A DNA stretch of 64,000 nt from Antedon mediterranea. Lineage: Eukaryota; Echinodermata; Crinoidea; Comatulida; Antedonidae. Positions 46,290-57,054 of the stretch are shown one piece after another (within the stretch, counting starts at the first letter, position 1; each line of letters opens with the position of its first letter). Both the position numbers and the translations under genes were made by a program. The notes under the pieces are model-generated. The model ran no database searches, was not told where the DNA came from, and saw nothing but the letters and a program-made list of their open reading frames with translations. Location: the NCBI RefSeq assembly GCF_964355755.1, contig NC_092674.1, forward strand, positions 11,661,001 through 11,725,000, in the 5' to 3' direction.

Positions 46290-47010
46290 AAATAAATAAA
46301 GCCCCCGGATATGGTTGAGTTTAGTTTTACAAATGTTTTTGGGAGAGCTTAAATATTTAATCTGTGATGTATTTAAATAAAGGTTATTTAAGTAGCGACA
46401 TGAGCAATACAAAAAGAACTACACACAACTATTTATTTACTAACCACAGCTTATAAACTCTTAGTACACATATTCTTAGTAATAGAATTTGTTGTAAATG
46501 GGGATCCAAAATGGATATATCAAAGGCCATTTAGCTGAAGAAAACTTCAGACATTTGTGTAACTTGTTTTTAGAAAGGCAATCTGCCTGTTTTTTAATTT
46601 AATTTTGTAATTACATTACCCAATAATAAAGTGTTATTACAACACATGTGTCATTAAATGTATGGGTAACATTTAGAAATAAAATGTGGTATAAAACAAG
46701 AAAAATTATAAAATATAAAAGATAAAAGTGCAGAATTATACAGTAAATGAAAAAAAAAATCACAGAAAGAGGTCTATTCATTGTTTAAATAAGAACAAGG
46801 CAAATGCAATGGAGATTGGAAAAACATAGATAACAACAAAGATAAACCGTATATAAATTTAACTGGCTCTGTTCCAAAACGTATTTTAGGAATTATGCAA
46901 AAAATGAAACTGTGCTAAATGGTTAACCAGTCTTGAAAAGTTATTAAATACTTGGAAACCGTATACTTTTTTGGAAAAATCACATTTGTTTACAATGTAT
47001 CTATGTCTGC
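46290..47010 (+). mobile_element. decayed Tx1-like L1 fragment
   Basis: Out-of-frame pieces align by eye with the L1 at 27847-33581. These are a Pro-Gly-Tyr-Gly-Leu-Ser block near 46303, Gln-Asn-Gly-Tyr-Ile-Lys-Gly-His near 46507, and Arg-Ile-Leu-Gly-Ile followed by Leu-Glu-Lys-Leu-Leu-Asn-Thr-Trp-Lys near 46880-46960. Many stops and shifts show an old copy. Confidence 0.65.
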
Positions 47011-47132
47011 GAGTGGGGGATAAAACAAATCAAGATTATATAGGAATCTGCCACTGCAATTAATCCCAGTTTATCCCAACCGCTCCAGGTTCTGATTTTT
47101 CAGAAGTACGCCCTAACGTAATTTTTATATGA

Positions 47133-48184
47133 CACAGAGCACTGATTGTAGGCTTATGAATTGACGTCATTTCGACAAATCACGTTCACGTGTTTACATA
47201 GGCTATGTAATAATAAAAAAATATGCCTGTGTATCACTGGTACATTTAGTTTCAGATTTTATTTCACACAAAATATAACACAATACATACATATAAATGA
47301 TAAAAAATGTGTGTAGAGATTGCATTAAGCCAACTTGGCTTTAAGTCTGAACGTCCAAATGAAACAAATATATACATATTGTATAGTAATGACTGAAATA
47401 AGCAAGAAAAAAATATATATGTATGCACATTTGATTCAATAATACATAAAATAAATAAAGAACAGGAACAATTTCAGCTGAATTATTTGATTACAAAAGT
47501 ATGTGGTTATAGAAGGATAAAGCAAACTGATTTTTAAATGAATTTTTTTTTAGCCCTGATAACTGATGATCAAGAACAATCACTTCTAGAGTAAATCATC
47601 TATCCTTATAATTATCGAAACTAAATGACCAATTATCTTTCAGATAACATGTGTGTTTTGTATGTTGGTTGTATTTGTTATGTTGGTGTATATCAATGAA
47701 GTACCCAGTTATAAAAACAGTGATGGCAAATTCTACAACCGAATAAGGTGAATTTCGTTTTATTGAAATTGTTTTGATTAGAAAGTAAACATATATTTTG
47801 AAATGATGATGGAAAATAAATACTTAAAAAATGTAGGAAGGTAGGACTGTAAAATATTATTCTAGAAAAAAACACCTTAGTAGTTCTGTCCATAAATTAG
47901 CGTTAATAATATGCTTATGACGGCCTTCTCGTACAGAAAATAAAAGATCTAGGCTTGGCCTAAGCCGCACACATAGCCTGGCCTAAACCCGTGTACTACC
48001 ACCGGCCCAGCGATGGAATAGCTTCAGGAGCGCGCGCTGCTACATGTAGAGACTACAATGTCAGATCCCAATGTCATTACGTCGTACGTTCACTGTCAAC
48101 TACGACCCATGTGGGTATGAACTTCGTGCACGTTAACACAAGTTAGTGTAAAAGGAAAATGATAATTTATTATTTATATTACAG
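47133..48184. other. upstream region and intron of the sulfotransferase
   Basis: AT-rich, with a more GC-rich part at 47950-48130 that could hold a promoter or 5' exon. I do not see a membrane-anchor exon for the sulfotransferase here. Confidence 0.4.
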
Positions 48185-49337
48185 GAATAGACCATTAGGC
48201 GATTATCATGCAAATCTAGAAAGCCACAAAATTGATTTTTGGAGAACATTTGGCAATGTTTCAAGCTGTTTACCAAAAAAGAAAAATGTTTGTTACATAA
48301 AGACGCACAAGACTGGTAGTACGACCATCGGACACATCATGAATATATTTGGATTTCGCCACAACTTATCATTTGCGTTCAACAAAAATAAAACTACTAA
48401 TGGCCATATAGGTTCTTTTACGGTTTTAAACAAAGATACTCCTCGTCATAGTTTTCTCCCCCCATTAGGAGTTGAAGAAGGTGACTACGATAATTATAAG
48501 TATAACTTGACATCTGTTCACTTCCGCTATATCAGAACAGGACTCATTTCATTCATGAACCCTGATACAAAATACATAACAATAATTCGGGAACTAGCCG
48601 GGCAATTCGAGTCTGCGTTTGACCAATTCCAATTAAAGAGAGCATTGGTAAGAAATAAAACTGAATCAGACTATGAAAACATTAAAAGGTTTTTACAATA
48701 TCCTGACCATTATTGGGAAAACCTGAGGAAAGTCAAGTGGCGAGGGAATTCTGGAAGAGCTTGGTATTATGCAAGAAACAATCAACTGTTTGATCTCGGA
48801 TTAGATCATAAATATCACGGGGACACACAGCTAGTGGAAAGATATCTTGATCTGTTGAACAACGAGTTTGAAATGGTTATAATTTTAGAACACATTGGTG
48901 AATCGCTTGTTGTCCTAAGGAAAGAGCTGTGTTGGTCTTGGAATGATGTACTATATATAGCTAAAAATGGACGTGAAAACGTAACAGCATTACCTAACAA
49001 ATTACAGGAGAAGATACGAGCGTGGAATTTTGCAGATAGAATGCTTTACTCGTATTTTAATAAAACACTCTGGCAAAAAGTACAAAGATATGGCTCAACG
49101 TGTGAATCAGACTTAGCTCTTTTTAGAAAGTTGAGGCAACAGGTTAATGACGTTTGTGAGGTTAAAACACATATTAGAAATAATAAAGTTTTTCATAACC
49201 AAGCAAAAGGGGCGTCCTTAGAGTGTGAGCTTTTAGGTATGCGGAAAAATAGGATGTTCAAAAAAGTTTTTCTACGCCAAGGAGGAGACAAAGCGACAGA
49301 ACAAATTGACGAAAAAGATTTTGACCCTTTCTTTTAA
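48185..49337 (+). CDS. GAL3ST-like: galactose-3-O-sulfotransferase-like, main exon
   Basis: Golgi sulfotransferase that moves sulfate from PAPS to O-3 of galactose on glycolipids or glycoproteins. The exon begins after acceptor TTATATTACAG (48184). The in-frame ATG at 48159 lies in the intron side and is not the start. The 5'-phosphosulfate loop is Lys-Thr-His-Lys-Thr-Gly-Ser-Thr-Thr-Ile (about 48300). The 3'-phosphate region is Tyr-Ile-Thr-Ile-Ile-Arg-Glu-Leu-Ala-Gly-Gln-Phe-Glu-Ser-Ala-Phe (about 48575), with Leu where most relatives have Pro. The C-terminal block Arg-Ala-Trp-Asn-Phe-Ala-Asp...Leu-Tyr-x-Tyr-Phe-Asn fits the GAL3ST family (Pfam sulfotransfer_3-type Gal-3-O). 384 codons from the splice site; the signal-anchor exon upstream is not found. 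Could equally be a cerebroside-sulfotransferase paralog. Confidence 0.9.
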
Positions 49338-50184
49338 AATCCTTATTTCGAATCATGTCAAAATTAAAGCTAGTGCTAATTTATAAACCTACATGACATA
49401 AAATACAAGTTTGATAAAACAGTAACCCAATAACATTAATTTACAACTGGGATTTTACCAGATACGCTGAAGCCAGCATCTCATTTTTGCACACGGCGTG
49501 AACCTGTTTCATGGAAAGTTAGGTTAAGGGTTAGGTTAGCGCTTATGACGCTTACGTACATGAGTTTGATATGTGATAGTATCACGAAATTTGCCTATGA
49601 TAACGAACAAAGTAAAACAGGCATATCATATTTGACACATTCTCTACTATAACAGTGTGCATCTGGAGTAAAGTTCAGTTGTCCAGTAACACTTTTATGA
49701 CTGATACTAAACTAGGTATGTAAAATTGATTTTTGTAGTAGTAGTGAATAATGTCCGGTAGTTTCATTATTACATAAACTATACTTTTCATTAGCTCAAT
49801 AAACATATTTAGACTATCGCTCTCTGTAGATACACGTATATATGTAGTTGTGCACCAGTTTCAGTGCTACTCGAATAGGTATTGTTAATTATTTTTCAAG
49901 CGTGTATTTTTGATTGACCATTGCGAACCCATTATTAATCCTTATATTAGGGATTCTCCCAACTGTACTAATTAATCTGTTTCCTGGCTTCGTGTTTACG
50001 GTTCGGGTAAAGGATAAATCTATTGGTCACTGTTATGGGAGAGGTTTCCTAACTATTAAAGATTGTTTGACCAATCATAATATTGGAAAATCATGGAAGG
50101 ATAAAAAATATTGTAATTTGATTTAATTCTTTTTTTTGTCTTTTGTGGGGTCGTTCCACTTTTATTCATTAGAGTTGGTGAGTA
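49338..50184. other. 3' region of the sulfotransferase
   Basis: Probable 3' UTR and downstream spacer. An AATAAA lies at 49798-49803, about 460 nt after the stop, and is the best poly(A) signal candidate. The small frame 49914-50126 is not convincing. Confidence 0.45.
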
Positions 50185-51055
50185 CCCTGCCAAAATACGC
50201 AAATTGAGGGCGGTATGCTTTGCCAAAATACGCAAATAATGCCAAAATACGCAAATTGAGGGCGCTATGCTTTGCCAAAATACACAAATCATGCCAAAAT
50301 ACGCAAATGAGGGCGCTATGCTTTGCCAAAATACGCAAATCATGCCAAAATACGCAAATTGAGGGCGCTATGCTTTGCCAAAATACGCAAATCATGCCAA
50401 AATACGCAAATTGAGGGCGCTATGCTTTGCCAAAATACGCAAATCATGCAAAAATACGCAAATTGAGGGCGCTATGCTTTGCCAAAATACGCAAATCATG
50501 CCAAAATCTGCTTTGCCAAAATACACAAATCATGCCAAAATACGCAAATCTACCTGGCCAAAATACACAAATCATGCAAAAATACGCAAATTGAGGGCGC
50601 TATGCTTTGCCAAAATACGCAAATCATGCCAAAATCTGCTTTGCCAAAATACACAAATCATGCCAAAATACGCAAATCTGCCTGGCCAAAATACACAAAT
50701 CATGCCAAAACACGCAAATTGAGGGCGCTATGCTTTGCCAAAATACACAAATCATGCCAAAATACGCAAATCTGCTTTGCCAAAATACACAAATCATACC
50801 AAAATACGCAAATTGAGGGCGCTATGTTTTGCCAAAATACACAAATCAAGCCAAAATACGCAAATCTGCTTTGCAAAAATACATAAATCATGCCAAAAAA
50901 CTCACATTGAGGGCGCTATGCTTTGCCAAAATACGCAAATCATGCCAAAATACGCAAATCTGCTTTGCCAAAATACAAAAATCATGCCTAAACACGCAAA
51001 TCATGCAAAAATACGCAAATCTGCTTTGCCAAAATACACAAATCATGCCAAAATA
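50185..51055 (+). repeat. composite minisatellite
   Basis: About 870 bp built from CCAAAATACGCAAAT (or ACACAAAT) alternating with CATG and with a longer spacer TTGAGGGCGCTATGCTTTG or a short CTGCTTTG/CTACCTGG. Frames across it on both strands encode repetitive peptides that I regard as artefacts. Confidence 0.9.
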
Positions 51056-51399
51056 TCATGAATCATGAAAACTAGATAATAAGGATGATAGCATGTGCCA
51101 TGTCCATTGAATGGCATTGCATTCAAACAGCATGTGCTGTTCACTTTCTGATTTATACAATTGTCACATAAATATTTTTCTGCTAAATTCCATAGTTTTA
51201 ATTTTTTAACACGGTAATATTCGATGTTGGAGTTTAAAGTTGAATTGAGCAACTTTAACTATATGTTTCATCTTGTATACCTTATAATACCCTACTCCAA
51301 TCTATTTCTACGTTTTTAGCTCACATTCCCATTTTCTTTGTGAACCTAGTTCATTGGAACGTTTGTTTATAAAATATTTATAGTAGATAGATCATTTAA
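51056..51399. other. AT-rich spacer
   Basis: No feature recognised between the minisatellite and the L1 fragment. Confidence 0.5.
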
Positions 51400-52310
51400 T
51401 GTTCTTATGCAACAATGAATCAATATTACCTACATCTTGATTATTTGTATTGTCTTTTCTAATAATTTCTTTCCACACATTTGGTATGGCATTCATAAGC
51501 TGTAAGTATTCAATTAAACCATTATGTTTTTTATACAAAAAAAAAAAAAATTACATACCTATCATTTATAAATATATCACCAATTGTTTTATAATCAGAA
51601 TATAACCATGATTTGAAGTACAATGATTTATTGTTAGATACTATAAACTTGTTTTCACATAATTGTTGATTTTTTATTTCTATTAAAGTTGTTGGTTTTG
51701 GATACACAATATTATTAAATTATATTCAATTGGGTGAAAGAAATATTTTGGTATGCATTTCAATTTACCTGGATCTGGACTTAACAGTCGCTTGACCCAA
51801 TTTAGTTTCAGTGATTCAACCACAGTGCTAATATCTGGCATGTTTAAACTACCTTCTTTAATATTTTAAATTTAGGCTGTTCTCTTTATCTTTTCCCTTC
51901 TAGTTCCCCATAGAAATGTATATAGTAGTTTTTCTATTTGTTTAACTATATCTTTTGGAACAAAAATTATACTTGCGACAAACTTGGACAATGCAAGTGT
52001 TTTAACAATAATAATTTTACCAAAAAATGTAAGATTCCTTCTTTTCCATAAGTTTAATACATTTTCTAGATTGGTAATTTTTTTATCCCAGTTTCTCTTT
52101 TCACATAGATGTTTAATGTAGTCAACATGGATTCCTAAAACTGGTTTACTAGTCTACGTAATATCTAATTGTTTACACTAATCCACATACCATTTGTCTT
52201 TTTTCTATCTAATTTTAACCCTGAAACATTACAAAAAGACTCAATCTCATTAAAGAAATATTTTAAACAACAATTTGATTTAACTCTCATTTACTAATTT
52301 TTTCCAAATG
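51400..52310 (-). mobile_element. decayed Tx1-like L1 fragment
   Basis: Minus-strand pieces read Cys-Asn-Val-Ser-Gly-Leu-Lys-Leu (near 52230), Leu-Gly-Ile-His-Val-Asp-Tyr (near 52130), Phe-Phe-Gly-Lys-Ile-Ile-Ile-Val-Lys-Thr-Leu-Ala-Leu-Ser-Lys (near 52010), and Leu-Asn-Met-Pro-Asp-Ile (near 51840). They are collinear with the post-RT part of the L1 at 27847-33581 (compare 31650-32110). Several stops and shifts; inactive. Confidence 0.8.
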
Positions 52311-52320
52311 TCGGTATTGA

Positions 52321-52593
52321 TCAACTGATTGTAACGATAGCTTATTTATCGAATGTCAAAGAGCTGTTGACGCTTTAGTTGGTCTATCGCACGCTACTTT
52401 AGACAATAATTTATCTGACGATAATATCCCAGATGTTGGATTACTGGAAGATGGTGTGTTTGGCGATCTGGACTTTGATTTAAAAGTCAGTCAAAGTCTT
52501 TCTGAGACCGGTAGCCTTTCTCTTATGGATATTTGTGATATTAAGTGCCGTAGAGAGAATGAAATGCAAAATAAGTGTTCCCGAGCATTCTGA
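52321..52593 (+). CDS. unrecognised short open frame
   Basis: Open without stop from 52321 to TGA at 52591-52593 (about 90 codons), with no ATG near its 5' end, so only an exon or a fragment. The peptide is acidic (many Asp, Glu, Ser), with a Cys pair near the end (Ile-Cys-Asp-Ile-Lys-Cys). Codon use looks less random than its AT-rich surroundings. It abuts the L1 fragment and may be part of another element. No function assigned. Confidence 0.3.
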   Translation, partial: STDCNDSLFIECQRAVDALVGLSHATLDNNLSDDNIPDVGLLEDGVFGDLDFDLKVSQSLSETGSLSLMDICDIKCRRENEMQNKCSRAF

Positions 52594-53664
52594 CGATCAA
52601 TAATAATTTTAAAATTTAGCATAATTATTTTCACCATTTTGTTAACTTACACGTGCGTAGCCTGTCACATTTGACGTGCTCGTATAACGTAATTTCGAGT
52701 TGAAAAGTGAATCAAATATGATGATAATATTGAAGAAAGGTTGTAAAAATTCTGTGCACTCATGGCAATTTTTTAAATGCTTAAAATTGCCTGAAACGTA
52801 CTCTCGCGTACGCATGCGTTATATGCGCTACGCACGTAATTGTATTTCAATATGATGAAATATGACCTGAAATTTATGAGTACCAAATTGTATTTAATTG
52901 TGATTCATGCTTGTGAAGATATGATTTCAAACGTGATTTCGTTAAATCGTGCGTAGACCGCGTAATTTTTGATCACATCGATTCCTGGCCATAAGGAATA
53001 TACTCTGAAAAATTGACTTCGCTAGATGAAACTGATATCAAGACACGGCCATATAATATACAAGTTAGTGTTTACCAACCGACAGACTGACCGATCAACC
53101 GACCGCCCGTATAGTGAGCTGTAGAGTCGGTAACACACACGCACACACAAAATAAAATCAACCTTCTCCTAAAAACCCACCAAATTCAAATGAATGTTGA
53201 GTCTATTTAGATTCTGACACCAATTAAATTAGTTTTAATTTGAAGCCAATGTGTGTATTCAAGTATTAAAGTATCGATTCTATGTTCAGATAGAACAAAA
53301 ACTCAGTTAGCAGATGAATGTTTTGACATGTAACTCTTTCTTAACTCTTTCTTAAGTTTTAAACATTTCGTTTTGATTGAAATCGGCCTAAAAATGTGTA
53401 GTCTTTTATTCAATGATCAATAATATACAAATATAATAATGCGACATAGATATAACGCTATTTCGTAAATATCAGAGCGCTTTGAGTATTAGTTGCTTAT
53501 TAAAATTATCTAGACTCTCTACAGGAAATAGCCCAACCAAAGAAAACCCGTTAATGACAATAATAAATTATTTAATATTCTAACGAAATAAGAACATTGG
53601 ACCCCGCAGATATCTGGTTTAACATCAGAAATTCAATGCTATGTAATATATTTATTAGTATTGT
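52594..53664. other. 3' flank of sialyltransferase B
   Basis: No gene. It contains a copy of the GACC-core dispersed repeat at about 53060-53140 (AGTGTTTACCAACCGACAGA then GTGAGCTGTAGAGTCG). Confidence 0.5.
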
Positions 53665-54007
53665 TTACAATCTATGCTTTGTTACTGGTACCTTTCCTTG
53701 TCTTGTTCCTGTTATGTTCGATGTTCGATTAGTATCATGTTGTTTTCTGCGCCGCCGCTTAGATCCCCGACGACGTTGAATCATTTTATTCAAAAATTTT
53801 GTATTTACTGTTCCATTTTCTTTTATTTTTTCTGGCCATGTGGGGTATCTAAAAGTAATGTTTCTGGAGGTTGACCACCGACGGAAAATAGCCTTTTCGG
53901 TAATAAAGAGATGACCACTACGTGTTTTGTATTCACTCTTGTTATAATAGCTGCATTCTAGCTTACTATCCTCATAATAGTGATATGGCACACTAGTGTT
54001 TGTAGAA
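53665..54007 (-). CDS. ST6GALNAC-like: sialyltransferase B exon 4 (motifs III and VS)
   Basis: Acceptor TTCTAATTTAG and the same phase as copy A. Tyr-His-Tyr-Tyr-Glu (motif III) and Ser-Gly-His-Leu-Phe-Ile-Thr-Glu-Lys (motif VS) are intact, followed by Phe-Arg-Arg-Trp-Ser. It is 27 nt longer than the copy A exon. The C-terminal tail again has an Arg/Lys-rich run, then a neutral, Thr-rich end. Confidence 0.88.
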
Positions 54008-54254
54008 CTAAATTAGAAAATATGTATACGATTTTAGAATTTGTATGTTTTAACACAATTCAGTACAACAAACCACTTTAAAAGTTATCTGTAACACAAC
54101 TCATAAGAATGGGTATGTAAAATGTATTAAAGAAGAGAATAAAAATGAATGATGCTTATGATAGACACAATGTTATTTACGATTCTATTATTTATGTACT
54201 GATTGATATTTATGTATTATCTGTATGTATTATTATTATCTTTATTAGTGTTAT

Positions 54255-54375
54255 TATTTTTGTTATTGTTGTTGCTGCTGCTGCTGTTGCTGTTGCTGTT
54301 GTTATTGTTATTGCTATTGTTATTGCTATTGCTATTGTTATTGTCTATTGTTATTATTGCTGTTGTTGTTTAACA
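54255..54375. repeat. GTT/GCT/ATT trinucleotide-rich microsatellite
   Basis: Impure tract of GTT, GCT and ATT in intron 3 of sialyltransferase B. The open frame across it encodes Val/Ala/Ile runs and is not a gene. Confidence 0.85.
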
Positions 54376-54486
54376 TATAATTATTTCAGAGCTTCTGCTC
54401 TTTGCACATTACTAAGACGATAATACGATGGTATTAAATAATGAAAACGCACAGTTCCTAATGAAATAGTTGTTATATTGCGTTAC

Positions 54487-54594
54487 CTGCACAAATTCTC
54501 ATATGCCATCCCGTATACAGTCATACTAGGGCAGAATTCCATAGCAAACACCATTGTATACCATCCGGTTGTCAGCATAGTTTTAGTTTCTTCT
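54487..54594 (-). CDS. ST6GALNAC-like: sialyltransferase B exon 3 (motif S)
   Basis: 108 nt, identical in length and phase to copy A. It reads Met-Leu-Thr-Thr-Gly-Trp-Tyr-Thr-Met-Val-Phe-Ala-Met-Glu-Phe-Cys then Val-Tyr-Gly-Met-Ala-Tyr-Glu. Donor TGCAG|GTAACG and acceptor TTACAACAG are good. Confidence 0.92.
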
Positions 54595-54867
54595 CTGTTG
54601 TAACAATAATATTATTGATGATTAATAATATTGATGATTAATAAAATAATAATAAAATGATAAGGTAGAAAAATAACAAGAACTGGCTTTTGAAATCAAG
54701 AGAATAAACAGCGCAAAAGTTAGAGTGGTCTTGGAACAATTTTAAAAACTGCAAAAACATGGTATGCAAAGTTAAATGTACCGGAAATTGTAGGGAGAGC
54801 TCAAATGTCGGCCATCCTGGGAACAGCACATTTATTGAGGAAGGTGTTTTGTCTCTAAGCTGCGCGA

Positions 54868-54924
54868 AGCAGCAGCAACAACAACAACAACAGCAGCAGC
54901 AGCAGCAGCAACAACAACAACAAA
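54868..54924 (+). repeat. (CAG/CAA)n microsatellite
   Basis: About 19 glutamine-type triplets in intron 2 of sialyltransferase B. It is intronic, so the polyglutamine frame is not a protein feature. Confidence 0.9.
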
Positions 54925-55267
54925 ACACTAGGCATACACAAAATCAAATTAAAATGTCTAAAACAATAGTCATACAAACATACATAACATTCATTAATTG
55001 TTTTATAAATCTCTTATGCCTAATGTTCTAAAGTAAACTTGATTAATCCGTTGCTTCCATATTGAATCGATAACCATAATTATCAAAGTGCTTACCAAAA
55101 GCTGAACGTGTAATAGAACCATTTAATATAAAAATTAAACGTTTGTCATGCAGTAGAACTAATACTTCACTTACATGACACAAACTTAACCACATAGTAA
55201 GGACACATTATGTAGAAGTAATAGTAATAATAATTTTGCCATTTTTTGGCCAGTAATAATGTAGTAC

Positions 55268-55695
55268 CTTGTAAATCCCGTTTCTTGTTTAAAGAGGTCT
55301 TCAGCTAAAACCATTCTGTCGGGTAGAGCAGAGTATATTTGAACATTTTGGTAAAGGTTGGCTAGAAGAAAGGCGTAGCGGTATTCTTCGTTTGTGAGCT
55401 TCGGGACTTCTTCAGTCATACTCATCCAACTAATGATAATCATCTGAGTTCGAGTTGTGTTGTTTACTAAGATCTCTCGCAGTACGATCTCACTGCTCAG
55501 ACCCTTGTTAAAGTTACGGTGGCCCACAACTCTGATGGTCGTGCGAGTGCCCACATCATGTTCAAAGCCAACCACAGAGGCTATATTCATTCGAATGACA
55601 CAGTGGTGTTGATCAATCTCTCTTCCAGCGTTTGATCCTAATAAATGACCAGAGCTTGTCACAACAGCACAGTCATTGCAAATAAGGCGAAGACT
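55268..55695 (-). CDS. ST6GALNAC-like: sialyltransferase B exon 2 (motif L)
   Basis: Same 428-nt length and splice phases as copy A. Motif L [16 protein letters not shown] is intact, and the two copies differ mainly in a short block after Val-Gly-His-Arg-Asn-Phe. The intron to exon 3 is about 0.7 kb here, against about 2.1 kb in copy A. The gene arose by tandem duplication with copy A. The catalytic part looks functional. Confidence 0.92.
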
Positions 55696-55971
55696 CTAAG
55701 AATAATGATCAATAATTAATATTAAATTTAAATTATTATGTTTAATTATTTCGGGTTTTAATCTTCAAAACTTCAATTTCAATTGAATTTATTTCCACAA
55801 TTATAATAACATATATACAGGATAATAAATGCAATGAGGTAATGTTTAGAAATTTTTATATCCGGAAGTATGTTAATAATTTAGTTCTGAAAAGAACTGT
55901 TGAGTTTCTCAAATTTAATATATTTTCTTATAAGTAACCAGATAACATCATAAACAATTACCAATTAATAC

Positions 55972-56142
55972 CTTATTAGAAGCTAGACTGACATATCCAG
56001 GAAATTGATGCAACACTTCTGTTTCTAACGTTGGTTGTATTGATATTACAACGTTACGTAATGTCGTTTCTTTACTTATGAGTGTTTTTACTCCGAGGGT
56101 TAACGTACCATTAAAGAAAGTTAACGTTAATAATGCCGTCAT
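55972..56142 (-). CDS. ST6GALNAC-like: sialyltransferase B exon 1, N-terminus uncertain
   Basis: Homologous to exon 1 of copy A, ending Pro-Gly-Tyr-Val-Ser-Leu-Ala-Ser-Asn-Lys at donor AATAAG|GTATTA. The ATG at 56142 starts inside the region aligned with the copy A membrane span, leaving a short anchor (Met-Thr-Ala-Leu-Leu-Thr-Leu-Thr-Phe-Phe). Upstream sequence still aligns with copy A, but it is one base shorter near 56170 and lacks an ATG at the aligned start. Either the start has moved or the N-terminus is broken, or an assembly error is involved. Confidence 0.65.
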
Positions 56143-56360
56143 CACACATGAGTAACAGATTACAAGCAGAAATGGTATTGTTGAATGTTTCTAGTAGAAA
56201 TATAATAATAATAATAACACTAATAATAACACTAATAATAATAATAATAATCAGTTCTTCAAAAATGATGAGTAAATATAATAGATATCGAATATTTATA
56301 ACATTCTGTTTCTACTACTTCCATCTTCTTTCTACACAATAACATACTTATATATTATTA

Positions 56361-56460
56361 AATGGTATGCTCGCTTCGCTCGCGTACCATCTAGGGGTCT
56401 CCACAGATGGTTCTCGAATACAATAGAACCCACGGGGATATTATTGGGACACTAAACAAA
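56361..56460 (-). mobile_element. Helitron 3' end, decayed terminus
   Basis: Minus strand: GAACCATCTGTGGAGACCCC then the hairpin GATGGTACGCGAGCGAAGCG with GCATACCATT, then TTAA where other copies have CTAG. The terminus is mutated. The element's 5' end is not located; the interior to about 56560 is not like the other copies. Confidence 0.6.
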
Positions 56461-57014
56461 AACGGAAGTGTCCCCTTAATTGGGGTATTCGGAAATAAAG
56501 ACAAAATAACGACTACTGGATACCATAAAGAACAATTCATTTATGTGGACGAAACTTGGAGAAATTGAGGAGAAATGAAAATTTAACTACGGGGATTGGG
56601 CGGCACGGGGTGGTGGTGATAGAACCGTTGATTGTATTTATACAGTAATAAGAACCACACTAAATAAATACAGTAAGACATTCGAAGATCGAAACATGTT
56701 TATGTTATGTTGTGTTCCGTTATGTTTTCACCATTGACAGCCATTGGAGTGGAGCTGTATCATGGAGGTTGGTGTTTTCCTTCCAACCCCAAGATAACGT
56801 TTATTTTGTATTCTTGTTAGTGTAACCATGTACACATCAGTAGGCCTTATAATTCGCTGGTTGGATGGTGACCGAAAACGTGAGCTATATCCGCAAAAAA
56901 TCTCGACCACCAACTCTTGTAAGGGATCGCTTTTCATAATCGACCATCTCTCGTAAGCAACCACCGCTTTTAACGATCACACTTCTCGTAAGTGACCACC
57001 TTTTTTAAGGGACC

Positions 57015-57054
<40 letters not shown>

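Noticed and set aside
48159-48184. ATG at 48159 as the sulfotransferase start
   Set aside because: It is followed by a clear acceptor (TTATATTACAG) and would give no signal anchor of normal length; the family has an upstream anchor exon.
50162-51068. Several overlapping repetitive-peptide frames on both strands
   Set aside because: They are translations of the minisatellite.
54759-55031. Polyglutamine protein frame
   Set aside because: It lies within intron 2 of sialyltransferase B and is a CAG/CAA microsatellite with no supporting splice structure.
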